Source: Streptomyces sp. Edi4 (GTDB lineage Bacteria; Actinomycetota; Actinomycetes; Streptomycetales; Streptomycetaceae). Taken from it: a DNA stretch of 64,000 bases. The notes under the pieces were generated by a model that was not told the origin of the DNA, ran no database searches, and saw only the letters and a program-made list of their open reading frames with translations. This document shows positions 25,509 to 33,480 of the stretch, piece after piece. Each line of letters opens with the position of its first letter. Position 1 is the stretch's first letter. Both the position numbers and the translations under genes were made by a program. The stretch is from positions 3,906,001-3,970,000 of the forward strand of contig NZ_JBEJGY010000004.1 in NCBI RefSeq assembly GCF_040253615.1, read 5' to 3'.

Positions 25509-26536
25509 CGGCCCTCACCGAGCGGAGGGCGTTTCCGTTCCTCGGGGACACGCTCGACGACCTGGAGGGCATCTCGCAGCACCGCCTGTCCTGCTGGCTC
25601 CACTGTCTGCGCGACTGTCTGTACGCCTCAGGCCTCCACGACACGGTGCGAGCACTGGCTCAGCCACTGGACTTCGCCGTGGAACGGGACGCGGACGGCA
25701 ACGTGGTGACCTTGTACGGCGGCCTTGAGACGGACTACCACAACCCCAGCTTCCAGCGGGGTCTCTCCGCCTCCTGGGTCGCCGCGTCCCCGGCACCGGA
25801 GGCGGCCCTCGACCGGGTCCGCGCGGAACTCGAGCGGGGCCACGCCGTTCCCCTTTCCCCCAACCTGTCCGAGATGCGGCATTCGGAGTTCTACCGGGTC
25901 CCGTTCGTGGGCTACCCGCACACTCTCATCGTGCACAGCCTCGGCAGGGACACGGCGGGGATCGCGGACCGCAACAGCCGTAAGAGCGCCGGATTCACGG
26001 AGCACCGGGGCACGGTCCCCCTGGACGAACTGCGTCAGGGCATGGCGGGGGCTCCCCTGCTCGTCTTTGACGTCGCCTCCCCGGCGGCCGATTGGGACAC
26101 CGAGCTGCGCGCGCTGCTGACCCGCTCGGTGCGCCGGCTGGGCGAACCGGACGGAGCCGGCCGCGGCCTCGCGGGCATCAAGTCCCTGCCGGAGGTGATC
26201 GAAGAGGTGTCGCGTCACCCCCGGCACCTCCACATGCGTGTCGCCGGCCCGTTGCAACGCCAGGTCGCCGGCGATCGACGGCTGCTCGCAAGCGTTCTGA
26301 CACGAGAGGCCGACGAAGGACGCTCGCCGTACGCGCCGGAGCGGGACCTCAACCTGGCCCGACTCCTGCACGAGTCATCGGACAGCTTCATGTCACTGGC
26401 TCGCTGCGTCCACCTGAACGCCCGGTCCTGGTCGCGCGCGGCGCTCGACCGCTGCCGGATGCTCTCCTCGCGCATCTACGATCTGGACGCCCGGGTGACA
26501 GACCTCCTGACAGCTCGTCTTACTGCGGCGGCGTGA
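25505..26536 (+). CDS. BtrH-like protein (BtrH_N/DUF4872-type, papain-fold acyltransferase or peptidase relative), tentative
   Basis: 343 residues, starting at the GTG that overlaps the MFS stop. No membrane helix. Near residue 25 is an HRLSCWLHCLRDCLY segment with three cysteines, followed by a YGGLETDY stretch. In the middle, HSEFYRVPFVGYPHTLIVHSLG and ADRNSRKSAGF resemble the His/Asp portion of the BtrH_N fold (cysteine, later histidine and Asp/Asn). BtrH transfers an acyl side chain from a carrier protein in butirosin synthesis; relatives occur in many orphan clusters. No carrier protein or precursor gene is adjacent. Family assignment is from motif memory and needs a profile search. Confidence 0.55.
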   Translation: MTALTERRAFPFLGDTLDDLEGISQHRLSCWLHCLRDCLYASGLHDTVRALAQPLDFAVERDADGNVVTLYGGLETDYHNPSFQRGLSASWVAASPAPEAALDRVRAELERGHAVPLSPNLSEMRHSEFYRVPFVGYPHTLIVHSLGRDTAGIADRNSRKSAGFTEHRGTVPLDELRQGMAGAPLLVFDVASPAADWDTELRALLTRSVRRLGEPDGAGRGLAGIKSLPEVIEEVSRHPRHLHMRVAGPLQRQVAGDRRLLASVLTREADEGRSPYAPERDLNLARLLHESSDSFMSLARCVHLNARSWSRAALDRCRMLSSRIYDLDARVTDLLTARLTAAA

Positions 26537-28007
26537 GCGGCGGGGAGGTCGAACCCGCCGAGGCGGTCGCCCGGCTCGTTCCAGCCCCCATAGCCTGATC
26601 CGTCCCCGTGGGGTTCTCGCGGCTCGCGCGGGTGAAGAGGGTCAGGACCGCGAGCAGGGCCAGGGTCGCGAACGACGCGACGGTCAGGCCTATGCGGTGC
26701 ATGGAGACCAGCGTGCCGAGCACCGCCACGCCGAGCGCGGACCCGGCCTGCCGGGACGCGTTGAGCGCCCCCTGTGCCGTGGCCGCGTACTCGGCCGGCG
26801 CCGTCATCGCCACGTCGGCCGTCGAGGCCGGGATCGCCGTCGTGGAGCCGAGCGCCAGCATCAGCTGCGCGGCGACGAGCAGCGCGAACGGGGTCTCGGT
26901 GCCCGAGAACGCCAGGATCACCCCGGACAGCAGACCGCACACGAGCCCGAACACGATCAGCGGACGCGTGCCGACCCGGGCCACAAGCCGGCCCGTGAAC
27001 AGCGGCAGCACCGCGAGCGGCAGCGTCATCGGCAGGAAGGCGAGTCCGGTCCGCAGGGGCGAGAGGGAGCGCTCGTCGACCATCCACTGGGTCATCGCGT
27101 AGAGCAGCCCGTAGAAGACGAAGGACGCGGCGCCCCCGGCGATCATGGCGGCCCGCACCCGGGGCCGTACGAGCAGCGCGGGTGGCAGCGCGGGGAACGC
27201 GGCCCGGCGTTCCACCAGCGCGAGGGCGACGAACGCGACGGCGGCCACGGCCACCTCGACGACCGGCGCCGGCCCGCCCCAGCCCGAGGTGCCGCCCTCG
27301 ACGAGCCCGTACGTCAGCGTGCCGAGGCCCACGATGGACAGCACGAGGCCGGGCGCGTCGACCGGCCGGTGCGGGCGCTTGGCGTCGGCGGGAAAGCCAC
27401 GCGCGGCGAACCAGGTCACCAGCGCGATGGGCGGGTTGACCAGGAAGACGAGCTGCCAGCCGCCGAGCGCGACCAGAGCGCCGCCGAGCACCGGCCCGCA
27501 GACCAGGCCGAGCGCGCTGACCGCCGCCCACGCGCCCACCGCGCGCGCCCGTCCGGCGGGGTCGGGGTAGAGCCCGGCGAGCAGCGCCAGCGAGGCCGGC
27601 ACGAGGCCCGCCGCCGCGACGCCGAGCAGGGCGCGGCCCGTGATGAGCAGCCCGGCCGAGCCCGCCAGCGCGCACAGCAGCGAGACGACGCCGAACCCGA
27701 TCAGGGACGCCCGGTAGACGCGGCGCGGGCCGAAACGGTCCGCGAACGAGCCGGAGGCCAGCATGAGGCCCGCGAAGACGACGGTGTACGCGTCGACCGT
27801 CCACGCCAGCGCGCCCGTCGAGGCGTGCAGACCCTGGCGCAGGTCGGGGAGGGCGACGTTCAGGATGGACGCATCCATCAGGACGAGGAAGTTGCCGACC
27901 GCGATCCCGAGGAAGCGGCCGGCGGTACGCGGCGGCGCGGCGGGTGGCCCGGTCCGCGCCGCCCCGGCGGCCGCCACGGGAGTGGCGTCGATGCTCTCGG
28001 TTGTCAT
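26520..28007 (-). CDS. MFS transporter, DHA2-type drug exporter
   Basis: 495 residues from ATG 28007. A GTG at 28055 with AGGAAG 4 bases upstream would add 16 and may be the true start. Helix 1 has GNFLVLMDASILNVALPDL. The motif-A region is ASGSFADRFGPRRVY, and motif C is GLVCGPVLGGALVALGGWQLVF. About 14 helices. It ends with a polar tail. Its 3' end overlaps that of the BtrH-like gene by 17 bp, tail to tail. It lies directly behind the LuxR regulator gene on the same strand, which probably controls it. Confidence 0.88.
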   Translation of the reverse strand: MTTESIDATPVAAAGAARTGPPAAPPRTAGRFLGIAVGNFLVLMDASILNVALPDLRQGLHASTGALAWTVDAYTVVFAGLMLASGSFADRFGPRRVYRASLIGFGVVSLLCALAGSAGLLITGRALLGVAAAGLVPASLALLAGLYPDPAGRARAVGAWAAVSALGLVCGPVLGGALVALGGWQLVFLVNPPIALVTWFAARGFPADAKRPHRPVDAPGLVLSIVGLGTLTYGLVEGGTSGWGGPAPVVEVAVAAVAFVALALVERRAAFPALPPALLVRPRVRAAMIAGGAASFVFYGLLYAMTQWMVDERSLSPLRTGLAFLPMTLPLAVLPLFTGRLVARVGTRPLIVFGLVCGLLSGVILAFSGTETPFALLVAAQLMLALGSTTAIPASTADVAMTAPAEYAATAQGALNASRQAGSALGVAVLGTLVSMHRIGLTVASFATLALLAVLTLFTRASRENPTGTDQAMGAGTSRATASAGSTSPPLTPPQ

Positions 28008-28100
28008 GGACGGCAGCGTCGCGCCGGGTCGGGACGGCGGCCAAGGATCGGGCACGTACTTCCTGACCTCCAGCGCCCGGCCCCGGTGGGGGCGTTGGCC

Positions 28101-29105
28101 TCAGACGGTCGTCGCGGCGGGTCGCGCCGGTCCGTCCTCCAGGGTCCCCGACTGGGCCAGCAGATAGGCGAGTTGGGCCCGGCTGCGGCTGCCGAACAGC
28201 TCCGACGCCTTCTTGATGTGGGTGGAGACCGTACGGGTGCTGATGCCGATCCGGGTGCCGATGACCGCGTCCGTGTGCCCCTCGACCATGAGACGCAGCA
28301 CCGCGCGCCGGGTCTCGTCGGTCATCAGGCGGGGCCGCGCCTGCTCGGCGGTCATCGTGACCGGCTCGGCGCGCGCCCAGGCGTGGTCGAAGACCTTGAC
28401 CAGGTACCCCACCACCGCCGGGTGCTCGATGAGGAGCGCCGTGGTCCTGAGCTCGTGCCGGGGGTCGGGGATCAGGGCGAGCCGGCGGTCGAAGACGATC
28501 AGTCGGTCGAAGAGTTCGTTGAGCGTACGCACCTCTGCGCCCGCCGCCGCGATCTGCTCGATGTAGGCGAGCGTGGGTCCGTGGGCGCGCACGGTGTGCT
28601 GGTAGAGGGTGCGCTGTTTGACCCCGCGCAGGGACATCGCGATCTCCTGCGGCAGGGTGCGCTGGAGCGCCGAGGGATCGCGCGAGCCGCCCGGCTGCGC
28701 GGTCAGCATCTCCGATACGCAGTCGTCCCTGGCCCGCAGCAGCACGGACTGGATGAGGTCGGCGCCGTGCAGCAGCCTCAGCGGGATCGCGGCGTCCCGG
28801 TGCTCGTCGCGGTAGACGTCCTCGGCGAGCGAGACGGCCTCCTGGACCACCGCGATGGCGTGCTGCTGGTCGAGCACCGAACGCTCCAAGGGGCGTACGA
28901 GCGCGCCGGCGGCGATGTCCGGCGGCACCGCCGCCCACACCGTCGGCGTTTCGGCCAGTGGACGCAGCAGGCCCAACTCCCGCAGGCATGCGGGGATTTC
29001 ACCCCCTATGGGCCCCTCGGCCAGCGCCTCGCGGTACCGCTCGAGTCCCCAGTCGCAGGGGCGCGGCACAGCGCCTTGTGCCGCGATGTCAGGATTTCCG
29101 CACAT
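28101..29105 (-). CDS. LuxR-type transcriptional regulator
   Basis: 334 residues from ATG 29105, which has GGGGAGG directly upstream. The first ~265 residues form a helical and TrmB-like sensor region with no nucleotide-binding motif. The C terminus (~270-320) is a LuxR helix-turn-helix: RRAVLRLMVEGHTDAVIGTRIGISTRTVSTHIKKASELF, with RSRAQLAYLL after it. No receiver aspartate, so activity is set by a ligand or partner. It probably forms an operon with the MFS gene 45-90 bp downstream. The upstream gap (29106-29289) is relatively AT-rich and should hold its promoter. Confidence 0.85.
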   Translation of the reverse strand: MCGNPDIAAQGAVPRPCDWGLERYREALAEGPIGGEIPACLRELGLLRPLAETPTVWAAVPPDIAAGALVRPLERSVLDQQHAIAVVQEAVSLAEDVYRDEHRDAAIPLRLLHGADLIQSVLLRARDDCVSEMLTAQPGGSRDPSALQRTLPQEIAMSLRGVKQRTLYQHTVRAHGPTLAYIEQIAAAGAEVRTLNELFDRLIVFDRRLALIPDPRHELRTTALLIEHPAVVGYLVKVFDHAWARAEPVTMTAEQARPRLMTDETRRAVLRLMVEGHTDAVIGTRIGISTRTVSTHIKKASELFGSRSRAQLAYLLAQSGTLEDGPARPAATTV

Positions 29106-29289
29106 GTGCCTCCCCTTCTTGTTTTCGCATTGCGTAATCATGATGCCAGCGAGAACCGAGCGCGGGTGTTTTTCTGCGGGATGCTTCTGCTGACGAAATG
29201 CCCGGGGGGCTCGGGGTACTCGGGGAGCCTTCCGGAACGGAAGTCAACGGAAGGCAGGGAAAGAAGCAGGGGACCTAGGGGAGGCCGTC

Positions 29290-29781
29290 ATGAATATCAA
29301 CCAAGGAACGGCTAAGAAAGTCCCCACCGGACCGAATACCGTCCCACAGGATTCTCTGCGGGACACCCTGCCGGATACCTCGCCGCCGGATTCCCTGCGG
29401 GACGCCCAGCCGGACACCGCGCCGGATCCCCTGCGGGACACCCAGCCGGTCACCGCGCCGGACACCAAGGCGGACACCGCGCCGGATCCCCTGCGGGATA
29501 CCCCGCCGGATCCCAAGGCGGACACCGCGCCGGATCCCCTGCGGGATACCCCGCCGGATCCCAAGGCGGACACCGCGCCGGATCCCCTGCGGGACACCCA
29601 GCCGGTCACCGCGCCGGATAGCCCGTCGGATAGCCCGTCGGATTTTCCGTCCTGGGGAGCGAGGGGGTGCCGGGGGAACCCCGGGGTCGGCGTCCTGGCG
29701 GTCCCTGGCTTCGGCCTGGGCCGCGCGACGCGGCCCGGGTGGCTCATCGGCCGGTGTGGGGCGTCCGGTCGATTCGTGTGA
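29290..29781 (+). CDS. Repeat-containing small protein, doubtful
   Basis: 163 residues. The ATG at 29290 has a strong ribosome site, GGGGAGG, 6 bases upstream. Residues ~18-115 are tandem Asp/Pro/Thr-rich repeats, including three copies of a 16-residue unit (ADTAPDPLRDTPPDPK), and the C terminus is Gly/Arg-rich. No signal peptide or domain. Two minus-strand frames are also open through the repeats, so the reading frame is not proved. The early codons (AAT ATC AAC CAA) are unusually AT-rich for the region, hinting at transfer or decay. It precedes the IS701-like gene by ~85 bp. Confidence 0.4.
   Translation: MNINQGTAKKVPTGPNTVPQDSLRDTLPDTSPPDSLRDAQPDTAPDPLRDTQPVTAPDTKADTAPDPLRDTPPDPKADTAPDPLRDTPPDPKADTAPDPLRDTQPVTAPDSPSDSPSDFPSWGARGCRGNPGVGVLAVPGFGLGRATRPGWLIGRCGASGRFV
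29410..29625 (+). repeat. 48-bp tandem repeat
   Basis: Units start at 29470, 29518 and 29566 with an exact 48-bp period, and diverged partial units lie on both sides. The period is a multiple of three, so the frame is kept through copy-number change. Confidence 0.85.
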
Positions 29782-29866
29782 CGCGGGTCGGTGCCGTGGA
29801 GACCGTTCGGACTCCGGCCGCGCCGCGGTTTCGACGCGTTCCGCTTTATCGTGGAGGGGGCTGGAC

Positions 29867-31099
29867 ATGGTCGTTTTGGTTTCCGGAACCGGACAGGGAA
29901 TTTCCGACGGTATTCCACCGGATGCATCGGATGCATCGGAGTCATCGGAACCATCGGATGCGATCCCGTCGGAAGCGGTTTCATCGGATGCCGTCGCCAA
30001 ATTGCTCCGCCGTACGCTCGCCTCCCTTCCGCGCGCGGATCAACGGCGCTGGGGCGAGGCGTATGTGCGCGGGCTGCTCTCGGTCGAGGGGAAGAAGACC
30101 ATGCGGGCGCTCGCCGGCGCCGGGGGCGCAGGCGGAAGCGGAAGCGGCAATGGCGGTGGCAGCGCCGAGCAGAGCCTGTACCAGTTCATCAGCAAGTCCC
30201 CGTGGGGCTCCGCGCCGGTCCGCGCGGAAGTGGCCCGGCTCTTCGACGAGCGGGCGCAGCCGCGTGCCTGGGTGGTGCGGCCCCTGGTCATCACCAAGGA
30301 GGGGCGCCACTCGGTGGGCGTACAACGGCAGTTCGTGCCGCAGTACGGACGCGTCGTCAACTGCCAGCGCGCCAGCGGCATTTGGCTGGCATCGGACCGG
30401 GCGAGCTGCCCCGTCGACTGGCGCATCGCGCTGCCCGCGTGCTGGAGCGAGGAGGCCGGGCTGCGCGAACGCGCCGCCATACCGGACGGGGTGGGCGCCT
30501 GTCCGCCGGAACGGTGCGCGATCGGTTCGCTCGCCGAGATGACCGAAGGGTGGGGTCTGCGGGCCCGCCCTGTCGTGATGGATCTGCGGCACTGCGATCC
30601 GTACGGCGTCTGCGCGCAGTTGACGGCGCGTCAGCTTCCGTTTGTCGTACGCGTCGGGGCGGCGGTCACCGGTCCGCGCGGCGCGGGGCGGCCCAGCCTC
30701 CTCGCGGTGCTGAACGGACGCCGGATGCCCGCGGAGTGGTTCGACCACGCCACCGGCACGCTGCGCGCCACCTCGGTGGGCGTCGCCCCGGCCGTTCCGC
30801 GGGACCGACGAGCGTCCGGCCGCACCCAGGAGTTGACCCTGCTCGCCGCGTGGACGACAGCCGGCCGGGCGGAGCCGGACGCGTTCTGGCTCACCAATGT
30901 GGACCCCTCGCAGCCGGGCGCGCTCTTCCGCACCGCGATGCTCGGCCGCCGGGTGGAACGCGACTTGGCCGAGGTCGCTCAGCCGCTGGGTCTGCGGGAC
31001 TTCGAGGGGCGGTCCTTCCGTGGCTGGCACCACCACATGACGATGGTCTCGCTCGCCCACGCCCTGCGGGTGCTCGGTGTCGCGCGGCCGCCGCGCTAG
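29867..31099 (+). CDS. Degenerate IS701-like transposase homologue, probably domesticated
   Basis: 410 residues from ATG 29867 with GGAGGGGG upstream. The N-terminal ~40 residues are Ser/Asp/Glu/Pro repeats. The rest follows the IS701-type layout: LPRADQRRWGEAYVRGLLSVEGKKTMR, EQSLYQFISKSPW, EGRHSVGVQRQFVPQYGRVVNCQ, VDWRIALPACW, and a C-terminal DFEGRSFRGWHHHMTMVS. At the first catalytic position, where active IS701 members have acidic residues (DD before the GF/KKG turn), it reads VVRPLVITKEG, so the triad looks lost. I see no terminal inverted repeats. Intact ORF, clean ribosome site and lost catalysis suggest a retained DNA-binding or regulatory role. That is inference. Confidence 0.72.
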   Translation: MVVLVSGTGQGISDGIPPDASDASESSEPSDAIPSEAVSSDAVAKLLRRTLASLPRADQRRWGEAYVRGLLSVEGKKTMRALAGAGGAGGSGSGNGGGSAEQSLYQFISKSPWGSAPVRAEVARLFDERAQPRAWVVRPLVITKEGRHSVGVQRQFVPQYGRVVNCQRASGIWLASDRASCPVDWRIALPACWSEEAGLRERAAIPDGVGACPPERCAIGSLAEMTEGWGLRARPVVMDLRHCDPYGVCAQLTARQLPFVVRVGAAVTGPRGAGRPSLLAVLNGRRMPAEWFDHATGTLRATSVGVAPAVPRDRRASGRTQELTLLAAWTTAGRAEPDAFWLTNVDPSQPGALFRTAMLGRRVERDLAEVAQPLGLRDFEGRSFRGWHHHMTMVSLAHALRVLGVARPPR

Positions 31100-31153
31100 G
31101 GGGTGCCTGATGGACCATGGCCGGGGATGCGGCGCTGATCCACCAGACGCCCC

Positions 31154-31819
31154 CTAGCCGACCGCCTTGCCGGCCTTGCTCCAGTTGTCCCGCAGCCGAG
31201 ACAGATAGTCCGACGCCTGGCTCCCCGGCTTCGCTCCCCGCGCGAACGCAGCCATGTTGCCGCCGCCGGCGTTGTAGCCGAGCGCCATCAGCTCCTCGCG
31301 CGAGTACGGGCCCTGCCAGTGCGCGGGCAGCTGCGCGGACATGTCGTGCAGGTACCAGGCCGCCGCCTCGACCGCGAGGGCGCGGTCGTCGGGCAGCTCC
31401 TCCCAGCTGCGGGCGGCGAAGTCCCGCCCGCGCTTGGTCTGGTCGAAGGCGGCCCGGTGCATGTTCGCGATGCCGAAGGCGGCGTCCGGCTTGTACTTCT
31501 GCCAGCTCCGCTCGAAGGCGGGGTCGTGCGGCTTGTAGGCCTCGTTGTAGAGGATGGCCATCAGGAGCTGGGCGCTGATCCCGGCCTTCTTCGCGTACGT
31601 ACGCACCTGCGGCGCGAACGCGGCGGGGTCGTAGGCGCCGTTCGGGGACGGGCTCGGGGAGGGGTTCGCCGACGCGGTGGAGGCGGGGGCGGGGGTGCGG
31701 GAGGGCGGGCCCGCCGAGCCCGGGCCCGCGCCGCCGCCGCGTACGCATCCCCAGGCCATCAGTGCGGCCGCGGGCAGCACGAGCCACCGCATGCGCACGC
31801 CCCTGCGCTGTTCAGCCAT
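31154..31819 (-). CDS. Lytic-transglycosylase-like lipoprotein candidate
   Basis: 221 residues from ATG 31819. Short basic N terminus, hydrophobic segment LVLPAAALMAWGC with a lipobox-like Cys (the -3 residue is Ala, so lipidation is plausible but not certain), then a Ser/Pro-rich linker to ~60. The C-terminal domain is lysozyme-like: ISAQLLMAILYNEAYKP with the candidate catalytic Glu, FGIANMHRAAFDQT, then LMALGYNAGGGNM, which is typical of the transglycosylase fold. It probably acts on peptidoglycan outside the membrane. Convergent with the IS701-like gene. Confidence 0.75.
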   Translation of the reverse strand: MAEQRRGVRMRWLVLPAAALMAWGCVRGGGAGPGSAGPPSRTPAPASTASANPSPSPSPNGAYDPAAFAPQVRTYAKKAGISAQLLMAILYNEAYKPHDPAFERSWQKYKPDAAFGIANMHRAAFDQTKRGRDFAARSWEELPDDRALAVEAAAWYLHDMSAQLPAHWQGPYSREELMALGYNAGGGNMAAFARGAKPGSQASDYLSRLRDNWSKAGKAVG

Positions 31820-31946
31820 CGTCGCCGCCCTGTCCTTCGGATCCGGGTCCTCGCGCACCCAGTCTAGGAACCCACGGGCGGGGCGCGGGTGGGTGCGCTC
31901 TGGTCGCCCGGTTCCCCGCGCCCCTGAGCGTCCGGGGCTGGGCGGC

Positions 31947-32990
31947 TCAGTAGGTGGTGCCCATCGCCTCGCGGACCTCCGTCAACGTTTTCTCGGCCAC
32001 CTCGTTCGCCCGCCTGTTGCCCTCGCGCAGCAACTGCCTCACGTGGCCCAGGTCCTGGGCGTACTCGGCGCGCCTGGCGCGGAGCGGGGCGAAGTAGGTG
32101 TTGACGGCCTCGGTCACCGTCGCCTTCAGCGCGGCGGCGCCCCCCGTGCCGATCTCGGCCGCCACCTCGTGCGGATCCCGGTCCTGGCAGAGCGCGGCGA
32201 GCAGCACGAGGTTGCTCACCTCGGGGCGGTGCTCGGGGTCGTAGGAGATGAGCCGGGTCGCGTCCGTCTTCGCGCCCCGGATCAGGCGCGCCGTCTCGTC
32301 GGAAGTCGCCTTCAGCACAAGGGAGTTGGCGCGGCTCTTGCTCATCTTCGTACCGTCCGTGCCGAGCAGCAGCGGCGCCTCGGAGAGCAGCGTACGGGGC
32401 TCGGGGAAGACCGGGCCGTAGCGCTCGTTGAAGCGCCGGGCGATCGTGCGGGTCAGCTCCAGGTGCGGCTCCTGGTCGCGGCCGACCGGGACCAGGGTCG
32501 CCTTGCAGAACAGGATGTCGGCGGCCTGGTGGGCGGGGTAGGTGTACATGAGGCCGGAGACCGCCGCCTGGCGGGAGTGGGCGATCTCGTCCTTGACGGT
32601 GGGGTTGCGGCCGAGCTCGGCGACCGAGACCAGGCTCAGGAAGGGCAGGAGCAACTGGTTGAGGGCGGGGACCGCGCTGTGCGTGAAGATCGTGGCGCGG
32701 TCCGCGTCGACGCCTGCGGCGAGGTAGTCCAGGACCAGGCCCTCCACGTGCTCGCCCAGGTGCTCGGCGACGTCGCGGTCGGTGAGCACCTGGTAGTCGG
32801 GGATGACGAGGAAGAGGTCGACGCCCTCGTTCTGGAGCCGGACCCGGTTGCGCAGGGTGCCGAAGTAGTGGCCGAGGTGGAGGGGGCCGGTGGGGCGGTC
32901 GCCGGTCAGGACGCGGTCGGGGGTGGCGGGGGCGACCGGGGCGGCGGGGGTGGCGGTGGGGGACGTCAGCATCTGCGGGGTCGTGGTCAT
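31947..32990 (-). CDS. trpS: Tryptophanyl-tRNA synthetase, auxiliary type under attenuation control
   Basis: 347 residues, class I. Signature sites: GPLHLGHYFG (HIGH) near residue 36 and KMSKS near 218. Other TrpRS segments are ATIFTHSAVPALNQLLL, GLMYTYPAHQAADILFCKATLVPVG and GRDQEPHLELTRTIARRF. ATG 32990 has GAGGAG 7 bases upstream. The leader region encodes a Trp-Trp peptide and a terminator, as described for the S. coelicolor auxiliary, indolmycin-resistant TrpRS. That makes this more likely the inducible second TrpRS than the housekeeping one; the residues that decide resistance cannot be judged by eye. Makes Trp-tRNA for translation. Confidence 0.92.
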   Translation of the reverse strand: MTTTPQMLTSPTATPAAPVAPATPDRVLTGDRPTGPLHLGHYFGTLRNRVRLQNEGVDLFLVIPDYQVLTDRDVAEHLGEHVEGLVLDYLAAGVDADRATIFTHSAVPALNQLLLPFLSLVSVAELGRNPTVKDEIAHSRQAAVSGLMYTYPAHQAADILFCKATLVPVGRDQEPHLELTRTIARRFNERYGPVFPEPRTLLSEAPLLLGTDGTKMSKSRANSLVLKATSDETARLIRGAKTDATRLISYDPEHRPEVSNLVLLAALCQDRDPHEVAAEIGTGGAAALKATVTEAVNTYFAPLRARRAEYAQDLGHVRQLLREGNRRANEVAEKTLTEVREAMGTTY

Positions 32991-33063
32991 CGTGGCTCCT
33001 CGGGAGGCAGTGGGTGGCGGGGGCGGGCCGGGACGGCGCCCACTGCGGCTGCGGCGAGGGCAA

Positions 33064-33096
33064 CAAAAAGGGGCCGTCCACTGAGGGAACGGCCCG
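33064..33096 (-). terminator. Attenuator terminator of trpS
   Basis: On the minus strand GGGCCGTT, a short loop and GGACGGCCCC form a stem, followed at once by TTTTT, an unusually classic intrinsic terminator for a Streptomyces. It lies between the Trp-Trp leader peptide and trpS, so it can end transcription when Trp-tRNA is ample. Confidence 0.85.
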
Positions 33097-33128
33097 CTGG
33101 CGATGGCGTACGTGCGTCGTGGCCGCTC

Positions 33129-33182
33129 CTAGAAGGAGCGCCACCAGCAGAGGTGGGTGCGACACCGCGACGCGTACGACAT
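33129..33182 (-). CDS. trpS leader peptide with tandem Trp codons
   Basis: 17 residues (MSYASRCRTHLCWWRSF), far too short for routine gene calling. TGG TGG are codons 13-14, followed by TAG four codons later. GGAG lies just before the ATG. The terminator begins 33 bases after the stop, and trpS starts ~75 bases beyond that. The expected mechanism is ribosome-mediated attenuation: scarcity of charged tRNA-Trp stalls the ribosome on the Trp pair, the terminator cannot form and trpS is transcribed. Confidence 0.85.
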   Translation of the reverse strand: MSYASRCRTHLCWWRSF

Positions 33183-33280
33183 GGCTCCACTGTAGCCGGG
33201 CAGGGCGCGGACGCCCAGGGCCGAGCGACGGGACCCCGGTGCCGAGGCGGCTGCCTTGGTGCCGCGCCGGGCGCCTTGGT

Positions 33281-33480
33281 GCCGAGGCGACGGGCCGCGC
33301 GGTGCCGAGGCGCGGGCCGCGGTGCCGAGGCGCGGGCCGCGGTGCCGAGGCGGGACCCCGGTGCCGCGCCGGGCGCTGCCGCCCGTACTCGTGTCGCCCC
33401 GTCCTCGTGTCGCCCCGTCCTCGTGTCGCTCAGTCTTCGTGTGGCTGAGTCCTCGCGTCGCTCGCTCAGTCCTCGTGTGT
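33281..33480. repeat. Two adjacent minisatellites
   Basis: At 33301, 33321 and 33341 a 20-bp unit GGTGCCGAGGCGCGGGCCGC repeats exactly or nearly so, with a diverged copy before it. From 33381 to 33480 a ~16-bp unit around CGTCCTCGTGTCGCCC repeats with drift and runs into the 3' end of the next minus-strand gene. No ORF is supported in 33183-33465. Confidence 0.8.

Noticed and set aside
29244..30000. Minus-strand ORFs with RRGIPQGIRRGVRLG-like repeats
   Set aside because: They are the reverse reading of the 48-bp repeat; the plus strand has the better ribosome site and neighbours.
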